From JBAWXE01 sp037144255 (lineage in GTDB: Bacteria; Bacteroidota; Bacteroidia; Chitinophagales; Chitinophagaceae), in contig JBAWXE010000016.1 of NCBI GenBank assembly GCA_037144255.1, positions 1 to 35,942 of the forward strand: a stretch of 35,942 nt of DNA, written 5' to 3'. Below are positions 24,563 to 33,358 of this stretch, piece after piece (the stretch's first letter is position 1; each line of letters opens with the position of its first letter). The notes under the pieces were generated by a model. The model searched no databases, had not been told where the DNA came from, and saw nothing but the letters and a program-made list of their open reading frames with translations. The position numbers and the translations under genes were made by a program.

Positions 24563-27166
24563 TTATAGAAGTATCATCTTTGAGCGTGCATACAAACCAT
24601 CATGGTTAGTTATCTCTATCATATAAGTGCCTCTTGGCAATTGACCGACATTCAGGTCCATTTTACCATCAGTGCTGAAAGCACCGCTACCTGTCCATGC
24701 ATTCGTTCCTTTGCTGTCTATCAGTCTTACTTGTACGTTATTGCCTACAAATAATTTGTTGCTGGTAGATACTGTAAAACGACCATGGTTAGGGTTGGGA
24801 GAAATAGTAACAACATTATTGGCCAATGGAATCATGGAGATACCGGTAGGGAAACCATACTTAGTAGATTTCCATATGCCTCTGCCATAAGTAGATGCCC
24901 ATATTTCGTTAGTGGTATAGTTGATGCCCAGATCGGTAACAGGTACTGTAGGCATATTATTATCAAAAAGGTTCCAAGTAGCAGCACCATCTGTACTATA
25001 GAAAACGCCCACTTCTGTTCCTATATAGGTAGTGCCATTCGTTGTATCTATTACTATACAGCTTATAGGTACATTAGGCAATTGGTTATTGTGTGTTACC
25101 CATCCGCCGGCTGCTGTATAAGAACTTACTTTTTTGCTGGCAGTATAGCCGCCATAGGTCACCCAAATGATATTCTCATCCCAAGGGTTTACTATCACGT
25201 CAGTAATACCACTGGATGCTGGTATGGTATTCCATGTAGTTCCGTTGTCGGGAGTATACCTTAAAGATGATCCGGTACTGTTCAAAATGTATATGTAATT
25301 AGGATTCGAACTAGCTACTGCTATCCTGTCTATCAATCCTGAAAACGCAGGTGACATGGAGGTCCATGTTTGTCCTTGGTCTGGAGATATGAACAGGTTT
25401 TTGTATCCCGCGTAAATAGTATTGCTCAGTTGTGGATGCAATACATACGGTGTGATCCAATCTCCTTGCGGTGTCCCTGGAATATTATTAGATATAGGGC
25501 TAAAATTTGCACCTCCATTACTGGAAATATTGATATATCCATATTGCGAAGCTGTATACATCGTATTAGGATCATTATAGTCCATTTGTACTTCCATACC
25601 ATCACCACCAGTCAGTTCCATTGAAGCCCCATTGTCTATTTTTTTACAACCATTATCTTGTGCGCCACCTATTGCGAAGTTGGTCACATTGCTTACTGCT
25701 ACTCTGTAGAATTCTGTAATATTCAAACCGTTGGTGATATCAGTCCATTGGCCTAATGGGTATTTAGTGCTATGAATACCACCATCACCACATTCATATA
25801 ATACATTAGATCTCAGTGGATGATACTTCATGTAATGCTTATCGGCATGTACTGTAGCTATGCTAGATATGAGGCCAAACCACTGATTGGCTAAACCCCA
25901 GCTTGTACCACTATTAGTTGAGTACCATGCATTCACACCTCCTACTATCACTTCACTTGGATTGCTAGGGTTTACTGCAATACTTAGATCATACCATCCC
26001 TGACCATCACAACTAGAAGTAGTTGGTTGCTGATCTCCACTCAAAAGATTCTTAGAACAATCTCCCACCGCATCAAATACTTTTATAAATGTATGACCGG
26101 TATCTGTAGATTTATAGATGCCTTCTAATGTATTCGATGTACTAGATGTTATGGCAATTACTACGCTTGGAGAATTAGTGCAAATATCAAATGTTATTCT
26201 TCCTACACCTGTCATAGTCGTTACTGATTGCCATGTTGTTCCTCCATTGGTAGAACGATATATTTGAGAACCACCTGCGGCTATCAAAACAGTTGTATCA
26301 CCTGGGCAATACATGATCTCTTTAAAGCCACCTCCTTGTACTGTTGTCCATGTAATACCACCATCAAATGATCTGTGTATACCATCACTGGCTGCCAGAA
26401 GTATTGTATTAGTATCTAGTGGGTTGATCACAAGACAATTGGCAAGGTTAGTACCATTGGCACTCCATTGTATACCTGTAGTATCCCAGGTGACACCACC
26501 ATCATACGATTTTAGTACTCCTACACTGTAAGTATCTCCTGCGTCTCTGTCACCTGTACACACATATACTGTATTAGGGTTCAGCGGATTGAAATCTATA
26601 TCCGATACGCTCAGCACAGGAAGTTTGGTATATACTGCTGCCCATGTGCTTCCGCCATTAGTGGTTTTCCAGGCACCGCCTCCGGCACTACCTATCCAAA
26701 ATGTATTAGAGTCTGTTGGATGAAATGCCATTACGTTGATACGACCAATACCATGGTCTTGTCCCGGGGATGTAAATGGTCCTTGTGCTATCCAGTTTGA
26801 AGGATCGGTACTGGTTGTTTTTGCCAGTCCTTTATGGGCTACATTATGGGCTTCAGTATATTTCTTCCACTCTTCCCATGTCTTGGCTCCATTTACCATG
26901 TATCCATTCTCATCCAGATGTTGTTTCCAATACCATACCCAGCGATCAAACTGATAGTCGCCTTTCTCTTCCATCCGTTGACCTTGTTGGCGCATTTCAT
27001 GTTCTTCTTCCTGAGAATAATTGCCCGGGTTCTCTTCGTGATCCTTGATCACATCTTCCAGTTTTACAGGGCCATTGCCAAACTTTGCCATCCACGGTTG
27101 TGCATGTGTAGCAATTGACGAGAACATCACACAGGTTGCAATTAAAAGTGTCTTTTTCATAAACAT
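24563..27166 (-). CDS. Secreted Asp-box (BNR) repeat protein, T9SS cargo, paralogue
   Basis: An 867-aa protein with signal peptide (MKKTLLIATCVMFSSIATHA; the ATG at 27166 or the one at 27160 can be the start). After a Glu/Gln-rich stretch (25-55) comes the block FDRWVWYWKQHLDENGY shared with the protein at 12264-14888. Many Asp boxes follow: KTTNGGSTW, KSYDGGVTW, RSFDGGITW, RSTNGGTTW, YSTNSGTSW, SPDQGQTW, TPDNGTTW and YSTDGAATW, enough for one or two beta propellers. The tail is a T9SS type A sorting domain: ISPNPNHGRFTV, then LPRGTYMIEI and RSKMILL at the end. It begins one base after the stop of the small secreted protein gene (27168-27638), so the two are translated from one mRNA. The ligand is unknown; no glycosidase catalytic set is seen. 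Confidence 0.9.
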   Translation of the reverse strand: MFMKKTLLIATCVMFSSIATHAQPWMAKFGNGPVKLEDVIKDHEENPGNYSQEEEHEMRQQGQRMEEKGDYQFDRWVWYWKQHLDENGYMVNGAKTWEEWKKYTEAHNVAHKGLAKTTSTDPSNWIAQGPFTSPGQDHGIGRINVMAFHPTDSNTFWIGSAGGGAWKTTNGGSTWAAVYTKLPVLSVSDIDFNPLNPNTVYVCTGDRDAGDTYSVGVLKSYDGGVTWDTTGIQWSANGTNLANCLVINPLDTNTILLAASDGIHRSFDGGITWTTVQGGGFKEIMYCPGDTTVLIAAGGSQIYRSTNGGTTWQSVTTMTGVGRITFDICTNSPSVVIAITSSTSNTLEGIYKSTDTGHTFIKVFDAVGDCSKNLLSGDQQPTTSSCDGQGWYDLSIAVNPSNPSEVIVGGVNAWYSTNSGTSWGLANQWFGLISSIATVHADKHYMKYHPLRSNVLYECGDGGIHSTKYPLGQWTDITNGLNITEFYRVAVSNVTNFAIGGAQDNGCKKIDNGASMELTGGDGMEVQMDYNDPNTMYTASQYGYINISSNGGANFSPISNNIPGTPQGDWITPYVLHPQLSNTIYAGYKNLFISPDQGQTWTSMSPAFSGLIDRIAVASSNPNYIYILNSTGSSLRYTPDNGTTWNTIPASSGITDVIVNPWDENIIWVTYGGYTASKKVSSYTAAGGWVTHNNQLPNVPISCIVIDTTNGTTYIGTEVGVFYSTDGAATWNLFDNNMPTVPVTDLGINYTTNEIWASTYGRGIWKSTKYGFPTGISMIPLANNVVTISPNPNHGRFTVSTSNKLFVGNNVQVRLIDSKGTNAWTGSGAFSTDGKMDLNVGQLPRGTYMIEITNHDGLYARSKMILL

Positions 27167-27167
27167 A

Positions 27168-27638
27168 TTAAGGCATGATTAGTACGGGCTTCTTGTCTAT
27201 TTTTTTGACAGGAATGTATAACCACTCGTTTTTACTGGTTGTTAATACTAAAGATGTTGTGTTCGATTTCAATACTTGTTCAGGTATCACATCTTGGCCA
27301 TTCCTTATAGGGCTCAACATGATGGTATCTCCTTTCTTCACTATTTCTTCACTATGCTTAGATAATATGGCCACTCTGCATTTCATCCATTTATCATCTC
27401 CTTTCCAGTAGAACATGCTAGGTGTATGTACACTTTTCCATACCAGAGTGAAAGTATACTGGTCGTATGGTGCCATGCCTTTCATTCCCGGCATTGTTCT
27501 TTGTACACTTCCATTTACTACTTGGGCATAACTATTCCCATTCTTTAAGTGAGACTTCCCAAAAACAGGAAAGCTTAATATGCTTAAACAAGTAAATATT
27601 ACAATGGAAATATTATTTTTCAGTTGCATGAAATTCAA
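27168..27638 (-). CDS. Secreted protein of unknown function
   Basis: A 156-aa protein with signal peptide (MQLKNNISIVIFTCLSILSFPVFG, start at MNFMQ or the internal Met). The mature part has a PGMKGMAPYDQYTFTLVW region, SMFYWKGDDKWMKCRVA and ends KKIDKKPVLIMP. I recognise no family; one Cys only, predicted mostly beta. It directly precedes the Asp-box gene, whose ATG begins one base after this stop codon, so translational coupling is likely and the two products may act together, for example as accessory and cargo. Confidence 0.7.
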   Translation of the reverse strand: MNFMQLKNNISIVIFTCLSILSFPVFGKSHLKNGNSYAQVVNGSVQRTMPGMKGMAPYDQYTFTLVWKSVHTPSMFYWKGDDKWMKCRVAILSKHSEEIVKKGDTIMLSPIRNGQDVIPEQVLKSNTTSLVLTTSKNEWLYIPVKKIDKKPVLIMP

Positions 27639-27646
27639 AGATAATG

Positions 27647-27676
27647 AAAAAGTGCCCTTTGTTAGGGCACTTTTTG
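27647..27676 (-). terminator. Intrinsic terminator after the S46 peptidase gene
   Basis: Perfect inverted repeat AAAAAGTGCCCT / AGGGCACTTTTT with a 5-base loop, T-run on the minus strand. It separates the S46 peptidase gene from the two genes downstream. Confidence 0.9.
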
Positions 27677-27697
27677 TATTCTTTTTGTCACATTATA

Positions 27698-30031
27698 TTA
27701 CTTAGTAGCTTTAGCTGGCTCTTTTTTAGTAGCTGCTGTACCTGTAGGCTTATCTGCCACTTTAGTACTTGATTTCACTGCCGGAGCTGCTGTTTTACTG
27801 TCTAGGCTGCCGGTAGTTGCACCTGTTTCGTCTTTTTTTGCTGGGGTGGTCTCATCTTTGCCCATTTTCATTTCTTTCAATAACCAGCCGGCATTACCAA
27901 ATTTTTCAATGATAAATAGGGTATAGCGTATATCCAGCGATATGTTTCGACACAGTTTGGGATCATAATTCAGATCGCTCATAGTGCCTTCCCATACTCT
28001 GTCAAAATTAGTGCCTATCAGTTGGCCTTTTGCATTCAGCACTGGGCTGCCGGAGTTACCACCCGATGTATGGTTGCTGGCAGTAAATGCAATAGGTACA
28101 GTACCATTCACTGCCCATTTACCAAAATTCTTGGCATGGTACAGTTCCTTCAGCTTTTCAGGTACTTTGAATTCCTCTATACTAGGATTGTCTTTTGCTA
28201 TCGCTTCATTCAGATTGGTTTGATAAGAGTAGGGTGCTGGTCCTTCCGGATCTATACCTTCTACTTTACCATAGGTAAGACGTAATGTCAAATTAGCATC
28301 AGGATAAAAATCCTTTTGTTTGTCTTTGATCATTAGTGTTTTCAAATACAATCTGTTCTGATAAGCCATATGTTGGTTATAATCATTCAGCACAGGTGTG
28401 ATATTTTCTTTACGCATAGTGGTGATCGCACTGTACAATTGCCATGCAGGGTCAGCCAGTATCTTTACGCTATCTTTTGCACGTACATTCTCTACGAATT
28501 TGTTGAACTTTTCTTGTTCTGCCACCATCGATACTCCATATATGTTATTGCTCCAGTTCTTCACACTGTTGTTGTACTGCTGATACATATTTAGATAATA
28601 GGCAGGTACCCATTTAGCACATTTTTTCATGTACGTAGGTATCATTGTATTGAATAATTGTTGATCAGTATTCACATCATAATTCTTGTAAAATCCTGCC
28701 CATCCTGCTGCTATCTTTCCTATGCTGTCATGCAGTTGTTCTGCACTCAGTTTCGCACGGAAACATTGTAGCATTTTATAGAACATACCACCTTGTTGTA
28801 TCAGCTCTACTCCCAATACTGCTTCTCTTATATATTCATCTGCTTTAATGATGCTGTCAGCAGCCACAGTAGCGGCATACAGGCGTGTCATCATTAGTGA
28901 TGCGTATATTGGTGCAGCTGTATCTCTCAGTGCCCATTTATCATAATCAGCTTCTTCCTTCATCTTCTTTTTTATGACATCATTCATCTCCAATCCTTTC
29001 ATTTCTCCTTGCCATTTTTTCCATCCGTTAGCTACACCTGCACGTTTAGATGTATACTTCAGAAATACATCATGCGATTGTTGCATGTTCTTGGTCCAGA
29101 TGTCTAGTTTCTTGCTACGTATGGCTATGCGTATAGGATCAGAAATAGAGTATATCTGATTCAGTTGAGATGAGTGTATATATTCTTGTGTCGTTCCCGG
29201 AAAACCATACACCATAGTGAAGTCTCCTTCTTTGTACCCTTTGGTGCTGATACTGAAAAATTGCTTAGGTTGATATGCTTTGTTGTTCTTTGAGTATTCG
29301 GCAGGTTTGTTGTTTGCATCTGCATACACACGGAATAAACTAAAGTCTCCGGTATGCCGCGGCCACATCCAGTTATCAGTATCTCCTCCGAAACTTCCTA
29401 TTCCATTTGGCGGAAATCCTACCAATCTCACATCTTTGAATGTCTCACTTACTATCATCCAATATTGATTACCATTAAAGAATGGTTTGATCACTGCATC
29501 CATTTTAGTAGCTACTTTATAGTTTTGTTCCAGTGCCACTATCTTCTCATTGATCATACTATCTCTCGAGTGCTCATCCAGCAGATCGGGTACATTATGC
29601 AGTATAGTTCCGGTTACATTCTCCATTTTACGTATGAATGTCACCGTAAGCCCGGGGCAAGGTATCTCCTGTTGCATGTTCATCGCCCAGAATCCTGTTG
29701 CGAAATAGTCATTTTCCTTACTACTCAGCCCCTGCACCGATCCATATCCGCAATGGTGATTGGTCAATATCAACCCCTTGGATGATATCAATTCTCCTGT
29801 ACAGCCTTTACCAAACAATACCACCGCATTGTTCAGGCCTGTGCCGTCTTCATTATACAATTTATCTATAGGTATCTGTAAACCCATGGATTTCATGTCA
29901 TTCTCTCGATTTTTAAGGGTACTGGGTAGCCACATACCTTCTTTAGCAGAAGTATTAAGAACTAGTGTGGTTGCAAACAAAAAAAGCGTAGTTTTGAGCG
30001 CCAATTTGTGAGGAAAGGACCGTGTATACAT
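27698..30031 (-). CDS. S46 dipeptidyl peptidase, DPP11-like (Asp/Glu-specific)
   Basis: A 777-aa serine peptidase of family S46. Signal peptide 1-29 ends TSA before KEGMW. The chymotrypsin-type triad is visible: H93 (LTNHHCGY), D229 (WPRHTGDFS) and S660 (GGNSGSPV); C77 and C94 can form the usual disulfide. The N-terminal anchor for the substrate amino group, GLQIPIDKLYNEDGTGLNNAV, is present. 18 residues after the catalytic Ser is R678 in NFDRVWEG, where Porphyromonas DPP11 has the Arg (S655, R673) that selects Asp or Glu at P1, while DPP7 has Gly. It therefore probably releases acidic dipeptides from peptides in the periplasm. Odd: after LLKEMKM (residue 723) about 54 residues of Lys/Thr/Ala/Asp low-complexity follow, an extension I do not know from DPP11. 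Confidence 0.93.
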   Translation of the reverse strand: MYTRSFPHKLALKTTLFLFATTLVLNTSAKEGMWLPSTLKNRENDMKSMGLQIPIDKLYNEDGTGLNNAVVLFGKGCTGELISSKGLILTNHHCGYGSVQGLSSKENDYFATGFWAMNMQQEIPCPGLTVTFIRKMENVTGTILHNVPDLLDEHSRDSMINEKIVALEQNYKVATKMDAVIKPFFNGNQYWMIVSETFKDVRLVGFPPNGIGSFGGDTDNWMWPRHTGDFSLFRVYADANNKPAEYSKNNKAYQPKQFFSISTKGYKEGDFTMVYGFPGTTQEYIHSSQLNQIYSISDPIRIAIRSKKLDIWTKNMQQSHDVFLKYTSKRAGVANGWKKWQGEMKGLEMNDVIKKKMKEEADYDKWALRDTAAPIYASLMMTRLYAATVAADSIIKADEYIREAVLGVELIQQGGMFYKMLQCFRAKLSAEQLHDSIGKIAAGWAGFYKNYDVNTDQQLFNTMIPTYMKKCAKWVPAYYLNMYQQYNNSVKNWSNNIYGVSMVAEQEKFNKFVENVRAKDSVKILADPAWQLYSAITTMRKENITPVLNDYNQHMAYQNRLYLKTLMIKDKQKDFYPDANLTLRLTYGKVEGIDPEGPAPYSYQTNLNEAIAKDNPSIEEFKVPEKLKELYHAKNFGKWAVNGTVPIAFTASNHTSGGNSGSPVLNAKGQLIGTNFDRVWEGTMSDLNYDPKLCRNISLDIRYTLFIIEKFGNAGWLLKEMKMGKDETTPAKKDETGATTGSLDSKTAAPAVKSSTKVADKPTGTAATKKEPAKATK

Positions 30032-30134
30032 AATGCAAATTTTGATTTATGGAAATAAAAATACACTTTTGCTATGTAAGTTTTAACGAAATTGTTATAT
30101 TAGCCCAATATTAAGAGAAATTCTGTTCAGTATT

Positions 30135-32171
30135 ATGAGAAAATGCCTACTTTTTGTAGCACTTTTAATAGTGTCACAACTGAATAATGCCAAAGCACAA
30201 AGTCTGTTCTATGCTCCGGATACGGTTTGTATAAGACAACAGGTCAATATAATAGATCACGTACCCAATGCGTCTACCTATTATTGGAGCTTCTGCTCCG
30301 GTAATCTGCGCGGCACTCCGGTAAGTACCGATCTTGCTAACGCATTATTACTCAACAACCCTAGCGATATCGAGATCGCTAAAGACGGAAATAATTTCTT
30401 CGGATTCGTATTACTGAATAGTACTCACGAACTCGTTCGATTGAGTTTCGGTAACAGCTTGGCCAATACTCCGGTATATACCAATCTGGGTAATCCTAAC
30501 GGTACTATTCCTAAATATCCTTCTTCTTTGTCACTCATTCACGATTCTGCTGGTTACTGGTATTTATTCATGACAGGTGGTACTGCCTTAGGTAATTCAG
30601 CTTTGGCTCGCGCCGATTTCGGTAGCACCCTGGCTAACACTCCTAACATCGCAAATTTTGGCGATCTGGGTGGTGTGTTGAAAGGCCCTAAAGGTTTGTT
30701 CATCGCTAAAGATAATGGCAACTGGTATGGTTACGCTGTCAACTTCCCTACTAACGAATTAGTTTTCATCAGTTTCGGTCCTAATATCTCTATTACTCCT
30801 ACTGGTGTCAATTTAGGTTTATTAGGCCCTGGTATACTCACTGGACCTAACGATATGGCTGGTATCAAGGATAATGGTAACTGGTACTTATTCGTTGCTA
30901 ACGTAAATAGTAATTCACTCGCTCGTATCGATCTAGGTAACTCTTTAGCCAACCTGCCCGTAGGTACCAACTTAGGTAATATCGGTGGTAATTTATTCAG
31001 TCCTTCTACTATCGCTTTGACAAGAGATTGTGGTGCTATACATGCTTTCGTTACAGATCAGTCTACCAACGAATATGCTCGTGTCGATATGGCAACGGCT
31101 GCCGGCCCTTATACTTCAGTTAACTATGGTACTAATGTAGGTGGTTTCCATACTGCTTCAGGTGCTTCTACTATTATCAGAGATCACTACGACCTTACCG
31201 GTTTCGTTGTCAATGGTGCTACAGATTCTTTAGTAAGACTCAACTTCTCTTTGTGCGATAATTCTAGCATCGCTTCTTCTGCTGCTCAGTTACCTCCTCC
31301 TTATCATTACGATAGCATAGGGGTATACAATATTTATTTCGAAGTAGACGCCGGTTTACCTACAATGAGAACTGATTGTAAATCAGTTTATGTAGATTCT
31401 ATCCATGCCATGAAATTCAATCCGATCTTAGGCGATACTACTATTTGCCAAGGCGATACAATACACCTCATCATTCAGTCTTATGGTGCTACTGGTTATG
31501 TATGGTCTCCTGCTTATAATATCTCAGATACTACTGCACAAGATGTAAGAGTATGGCCTGGACATAGCATGAATTACAATCTTACTATCCCTTACACCAA
31601 TGGTTGTATCATCGATACCTTCATTACGGTAAATGTGAGTCAGGTAAAAGCTGATGCAGGTCCGGATAGAACAATACTCGATGGTGCATCTACTGTAATT
31701 GGTAGCCCTAATACTAGTATCGGTAGTCAATACTTATATACTTGGTATCCTGAAGAATACATTAATAATGTATTCACTGCCAACCCTACTGTTAATCCTA
31801 ATTCCGACATTACTTACTACCTTACTGTAACTGAATTATCAGATACTTTACAATGTAAAGCTTACGATACTGTCAATGTACACGTTAGCTGCGACAGAGT
31901 AAATCTGCCTAACGCATTTGCTCCGGGTTCTGGACGTGCAGGTGCCGATCGTTTCGGACTGTTGAACAGGTCTTTGGTAAAACTCAACTACTTCCATATC
32001 TATGATCGTTGGGGGCAAGAGGTTTTCTCAACTAACGATATCACTGCTCAATGGGATGGTACAGTAAATGGCAATGATGCTCAGCTGGGTGTATATGTTT
32101 GGGAAGTTGACGGTTTCTGTGCAAACGGAAAACGTGTTACTGAGTCCGGTAACGTTACTCTCGTACGATAG
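30135..32171 (+). CDS. Secreted propeller protein with type B T9SS signal
   Basis: A 678-aa protein: signal peptide 1-21 (RKCLLFVALLIVSQLNNAKA), a short Cys-bearing Ig-like lead (YYWSFCSGN), then six tandem repeats of about 50 residues from 75 to 375. Each contains a strand like I-A-K-D-N-G-N-W-Y-G-Y/F and N-x-L-x-R-x-D/S-F/L-G followed by S-L-A-N-x-P. The count fits a six-bladed beta propeller. A PKD-like part follows (about 380-590) and the C-terminal CHU_C/gliding-motility type domain: CDRVNLPNAFAPGSG, YFHIYDRWGQEVFST and GVYVWEVDGFC. This type B signal sends the protein through T9SS and keeps it attached to, or delivers it to, the surface or the SprF-type adhesin route. Frequent CGT, GGT, ATC and TTC codons suggest high expression. 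Substrate unknown. Confidence 0.9.
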   Translation: MRKCLLFVALLIVSQLNNAKAQSLFYAPDTVCIRQQVNIIDHVPNASTYYWSFCSGNLRGTPVSTDLANALLLNNPSDIEIAKDGNNFFGFVLLNSTHELVRLSFGNSLANTPVYTNLGNPNGTIPKYPSSLSLIHDSAGYWYLFMTGGTALGNSALARADFGSTLANTPNIANFGDLGGVLKGPKGLFIAKDNGNWYGYAVNFPTNELVFISFGPNISITPTGVNLGLLGPGILTGPNDMAGIKDNGNWYLFVANVNSNSLARIDLGNSLANLPVGTNLGNIGGNLFSPSTIALTRDCGAIHAFVTDQSTNEYARVDMATAAGPYTSVNYGTNVGGFHTASGASTIIRDHYDLTGFVVNGATDSLVRLNFSLCDNSSIASSAAQLPPPYHYDSIGVYNIYFEVDAGLPTMRTDCKSVYVDSIHAMKFNPILGDTTICQGDTIHLIIQSYGATGYVWSPAYNISDTTAQDVRVWPGHSMNYNLTIPYTNGCIIDTFITVNVSQVKADAGPDRTILDGASTVIGSPNTSIGSQYLYTWYPEEYINNVFTANPTVNPNSDITYYLTVTELSDTLQCKAYDTVNVHVSCDRVNLPNAFAPGSGRAGADRFGLLNRSLVKLNYFHIYDRWGQEVFSTNDITAQWDGTVNGNDAQLGVYVWEVDGFCANGKRVTESGNVTLVR

Positions 32172-32220
32172 TTCATAGCCCTCTTGTATTTGATATCTAT
32201 TAAACCATTGCCTGTTTAGT

Positions 32221-32517
32221 ATGGCGGCATATTTATTTCAGATAGAGTTGCCACTTTTTACAGAAGAGATGACACAGTTAATACCTGTTCATCGCAGTCA
32301 TATTAATAAGCTCTTTTCAGAAGGTCGTTTGTTATCTTATAGCGTCTCTTTACAACGCAATCTGATATGGTGCGTTACCAACGCAGAAGACGAACAGGAA
32401 GCAATGGAGATCATTGCCGGCTTCCCCCTTCATAGCTGTTTTGTTGATGTATTATCTTATCCATTGCTTTTTCATAATACATTGCCAACAGCACTACCAG
32501 GTATATCATTAAATTAA
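32221..32517 (+). CDS. Muconolactone-isomerase-like small protein
   Basis: A 98-aa cytoplasmic protein. Its layout fits the ferredoxin-like alpha/beta dimer of muconolactone delta-isomerase (CatC) and YCII-related proteins: strand YLFQIELPL, helix beginning PVHRSHINKLFSEGRLLSY, strand NLIWCVTNAEDEQEAMEII and the end AGFPLHSCFVDVLSYPLLFHN, which aligns with the GLPLF...EVTPLARHP end of CatC. No beta-ketoadipate pathway genes are near, so the catabolic function is not implied. It begins 49 bases after the secreted propeller gene and is followed by a strong terminator, so the two may share an mRNA. Confidence 0.7.
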   Translation: MAAYLFQIELPLFTEEMTQLIPVHRSHINKLFSEGRLLSYSVSLQRNLIWCVTNAEDEQEAMEIIAGFPLHSCFVDVLSYPLLFHNTLPTALPGISLN

Positions 32518-32520
32518 TAT

Positions 32521-32554
32521 AAAAGCCGTCCTACTTCATTTAGGACGGCTTTTT
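32521..32554 (+). terminator. Intrinsic terminator
   Basis: Perfect inverted repeat AAAAGCCGTCCTA / TAGGACGGCTTTT with a T-run, directly after the muconolactone-isomerase-like gene. Confidence 0.92.
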
Positions 32555-32632
32555 GCTTTCCTACCTTATTGTTCGCATAATCCAAATTGATTATCCCTAT
32601 TTTTTTATAGGTAAACACAATGCACCAATATA

Positions 32633-32662
32633 TTGAAAGTCTGTTTTTATAACCGACCTTTG
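32633..32662 (+). promoter_or_regulatory. Promoter of ahpC
   Basis: TTG at 32633-32635, 19-base spacer, then GACCTTTG at 32655-32662 (TTTG exact, TA replaced by GA). It lies 37 bases before the ATG at 32700. No inverted repeat typical of an OxyR or PerR operator was clear around it. Confidence 0.5.
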
Positions 32663-32699
32663 TACCATCAAATTAAAAACAACACAAAAAATAGATTTT

Positions 32700-33266
32700 A
32701 TGAGCAACTATGTAACAGTAGGAAATAAGTTTCCTGAATTCAAAAAGAAATCAGTGGTTTCACTGGAAAAAGGAAAAGAATTCAAAAACATCGGTAATGA
32801 TGATATCATGGGCAAATGGGCAGTAATGTTCTGGTGGCCTAAAGATTTTACTTTCGTATGCCCTACTGAAATAGCAGAATTCAATAAGAACTATTCAAAC
32901 TTCACAGATCGTGATGCAATATTGATTGGTGCTTCTACCGATTCTGAACACGTGCACTTGGCTTGGCGCAAAAACCATGACGATCTTCGCGACCTGCGTT
33001 TTCCTATGTTGGCAGATACTTCTAAGAGCCTGGCCGAAGAACTGGGTATCCTTACCGAAGGCGAAAAAGTAGCTTATCGTGCTACTTTTATCATCGATCC
33101 GGAAGGTATCGTTCGTTGGGTAAATATCAACGACTTATCTGTAGGCCGTAATGTAGGCGAAGTATTACGTGTATTGGATGCTTTGCAAACAGACGAATTA
33201 TGTCCTTGCAACTGGACAAAAGGCGATGAAACCTTGACTCACAAATTGGCTACACAACCGGCTTAG
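32700..33266 (+). CDS. ahpC: AhpC-type 2-Cys peroxiredoxin (mycobacterial-like)
   Basis: A 188-aa peroxiredoxin. The peroxidatic C54 is in FTFVCPTE and the catalytic Arg is in the later RATFIIDP segment. The resolving region is C168 and C170 (ELCPCNWTKGDETL), the two-Cys C-x-C form seen in Mycobacterium tuberculosis AhpC (ELCACNW, C174/C176), not the single Cys of the enterobacterial type. Such AhpC reduces peroxides and peroxynitrite and is recharged by AhpD, whose gene follows. Cytoplasmic, abundant protein by codon use. A hairpin terminator lies between the two genes, so AhpC may be made in excess over AhpD. Confidence 0.92.
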   Translation: MSNYVTVGNKFPEFKKKSVVSLEKGKEFKNIGNDDIMGKWAVMFWWPKDFTFVCPTEIAEFNKNYSNFTDRDAILIGASTDSEHVHLAWRKNHDDLRDLRFPMLADTSKSLAEELGILTEGEKVAYRATFIIDPEGIVRWVNINDLSVGRNVGEVLRVLDALQTDELCPCNWTKGDETLTHKLATQPA

Positions 33267-33283
33267 TTTTTCAATTTTATATA

Positions 33284-33331
33284 AACATCTACACCGATTG
33301 TGTTACTACAATTAGTGTAGATGTTTTTTTA
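33284..33331 (+). terminator. Hairpin terminator between ahpC and ahpD
   Basis: A long hairpin: outer arms AACATCTACAC / GTGTAGATGTT (33284-33294 and 33315-33325), a small bulge, then inner arms ATTGT / ACAAT, followed by a T-run. It lies between the two cotranscribed-looking genes and probably gives partial termination, so ahpD is expressed less. Confidence 0.8.
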
Positions 33332-33358
33332 TCCTCCATATTTTAATATCATCATTTT

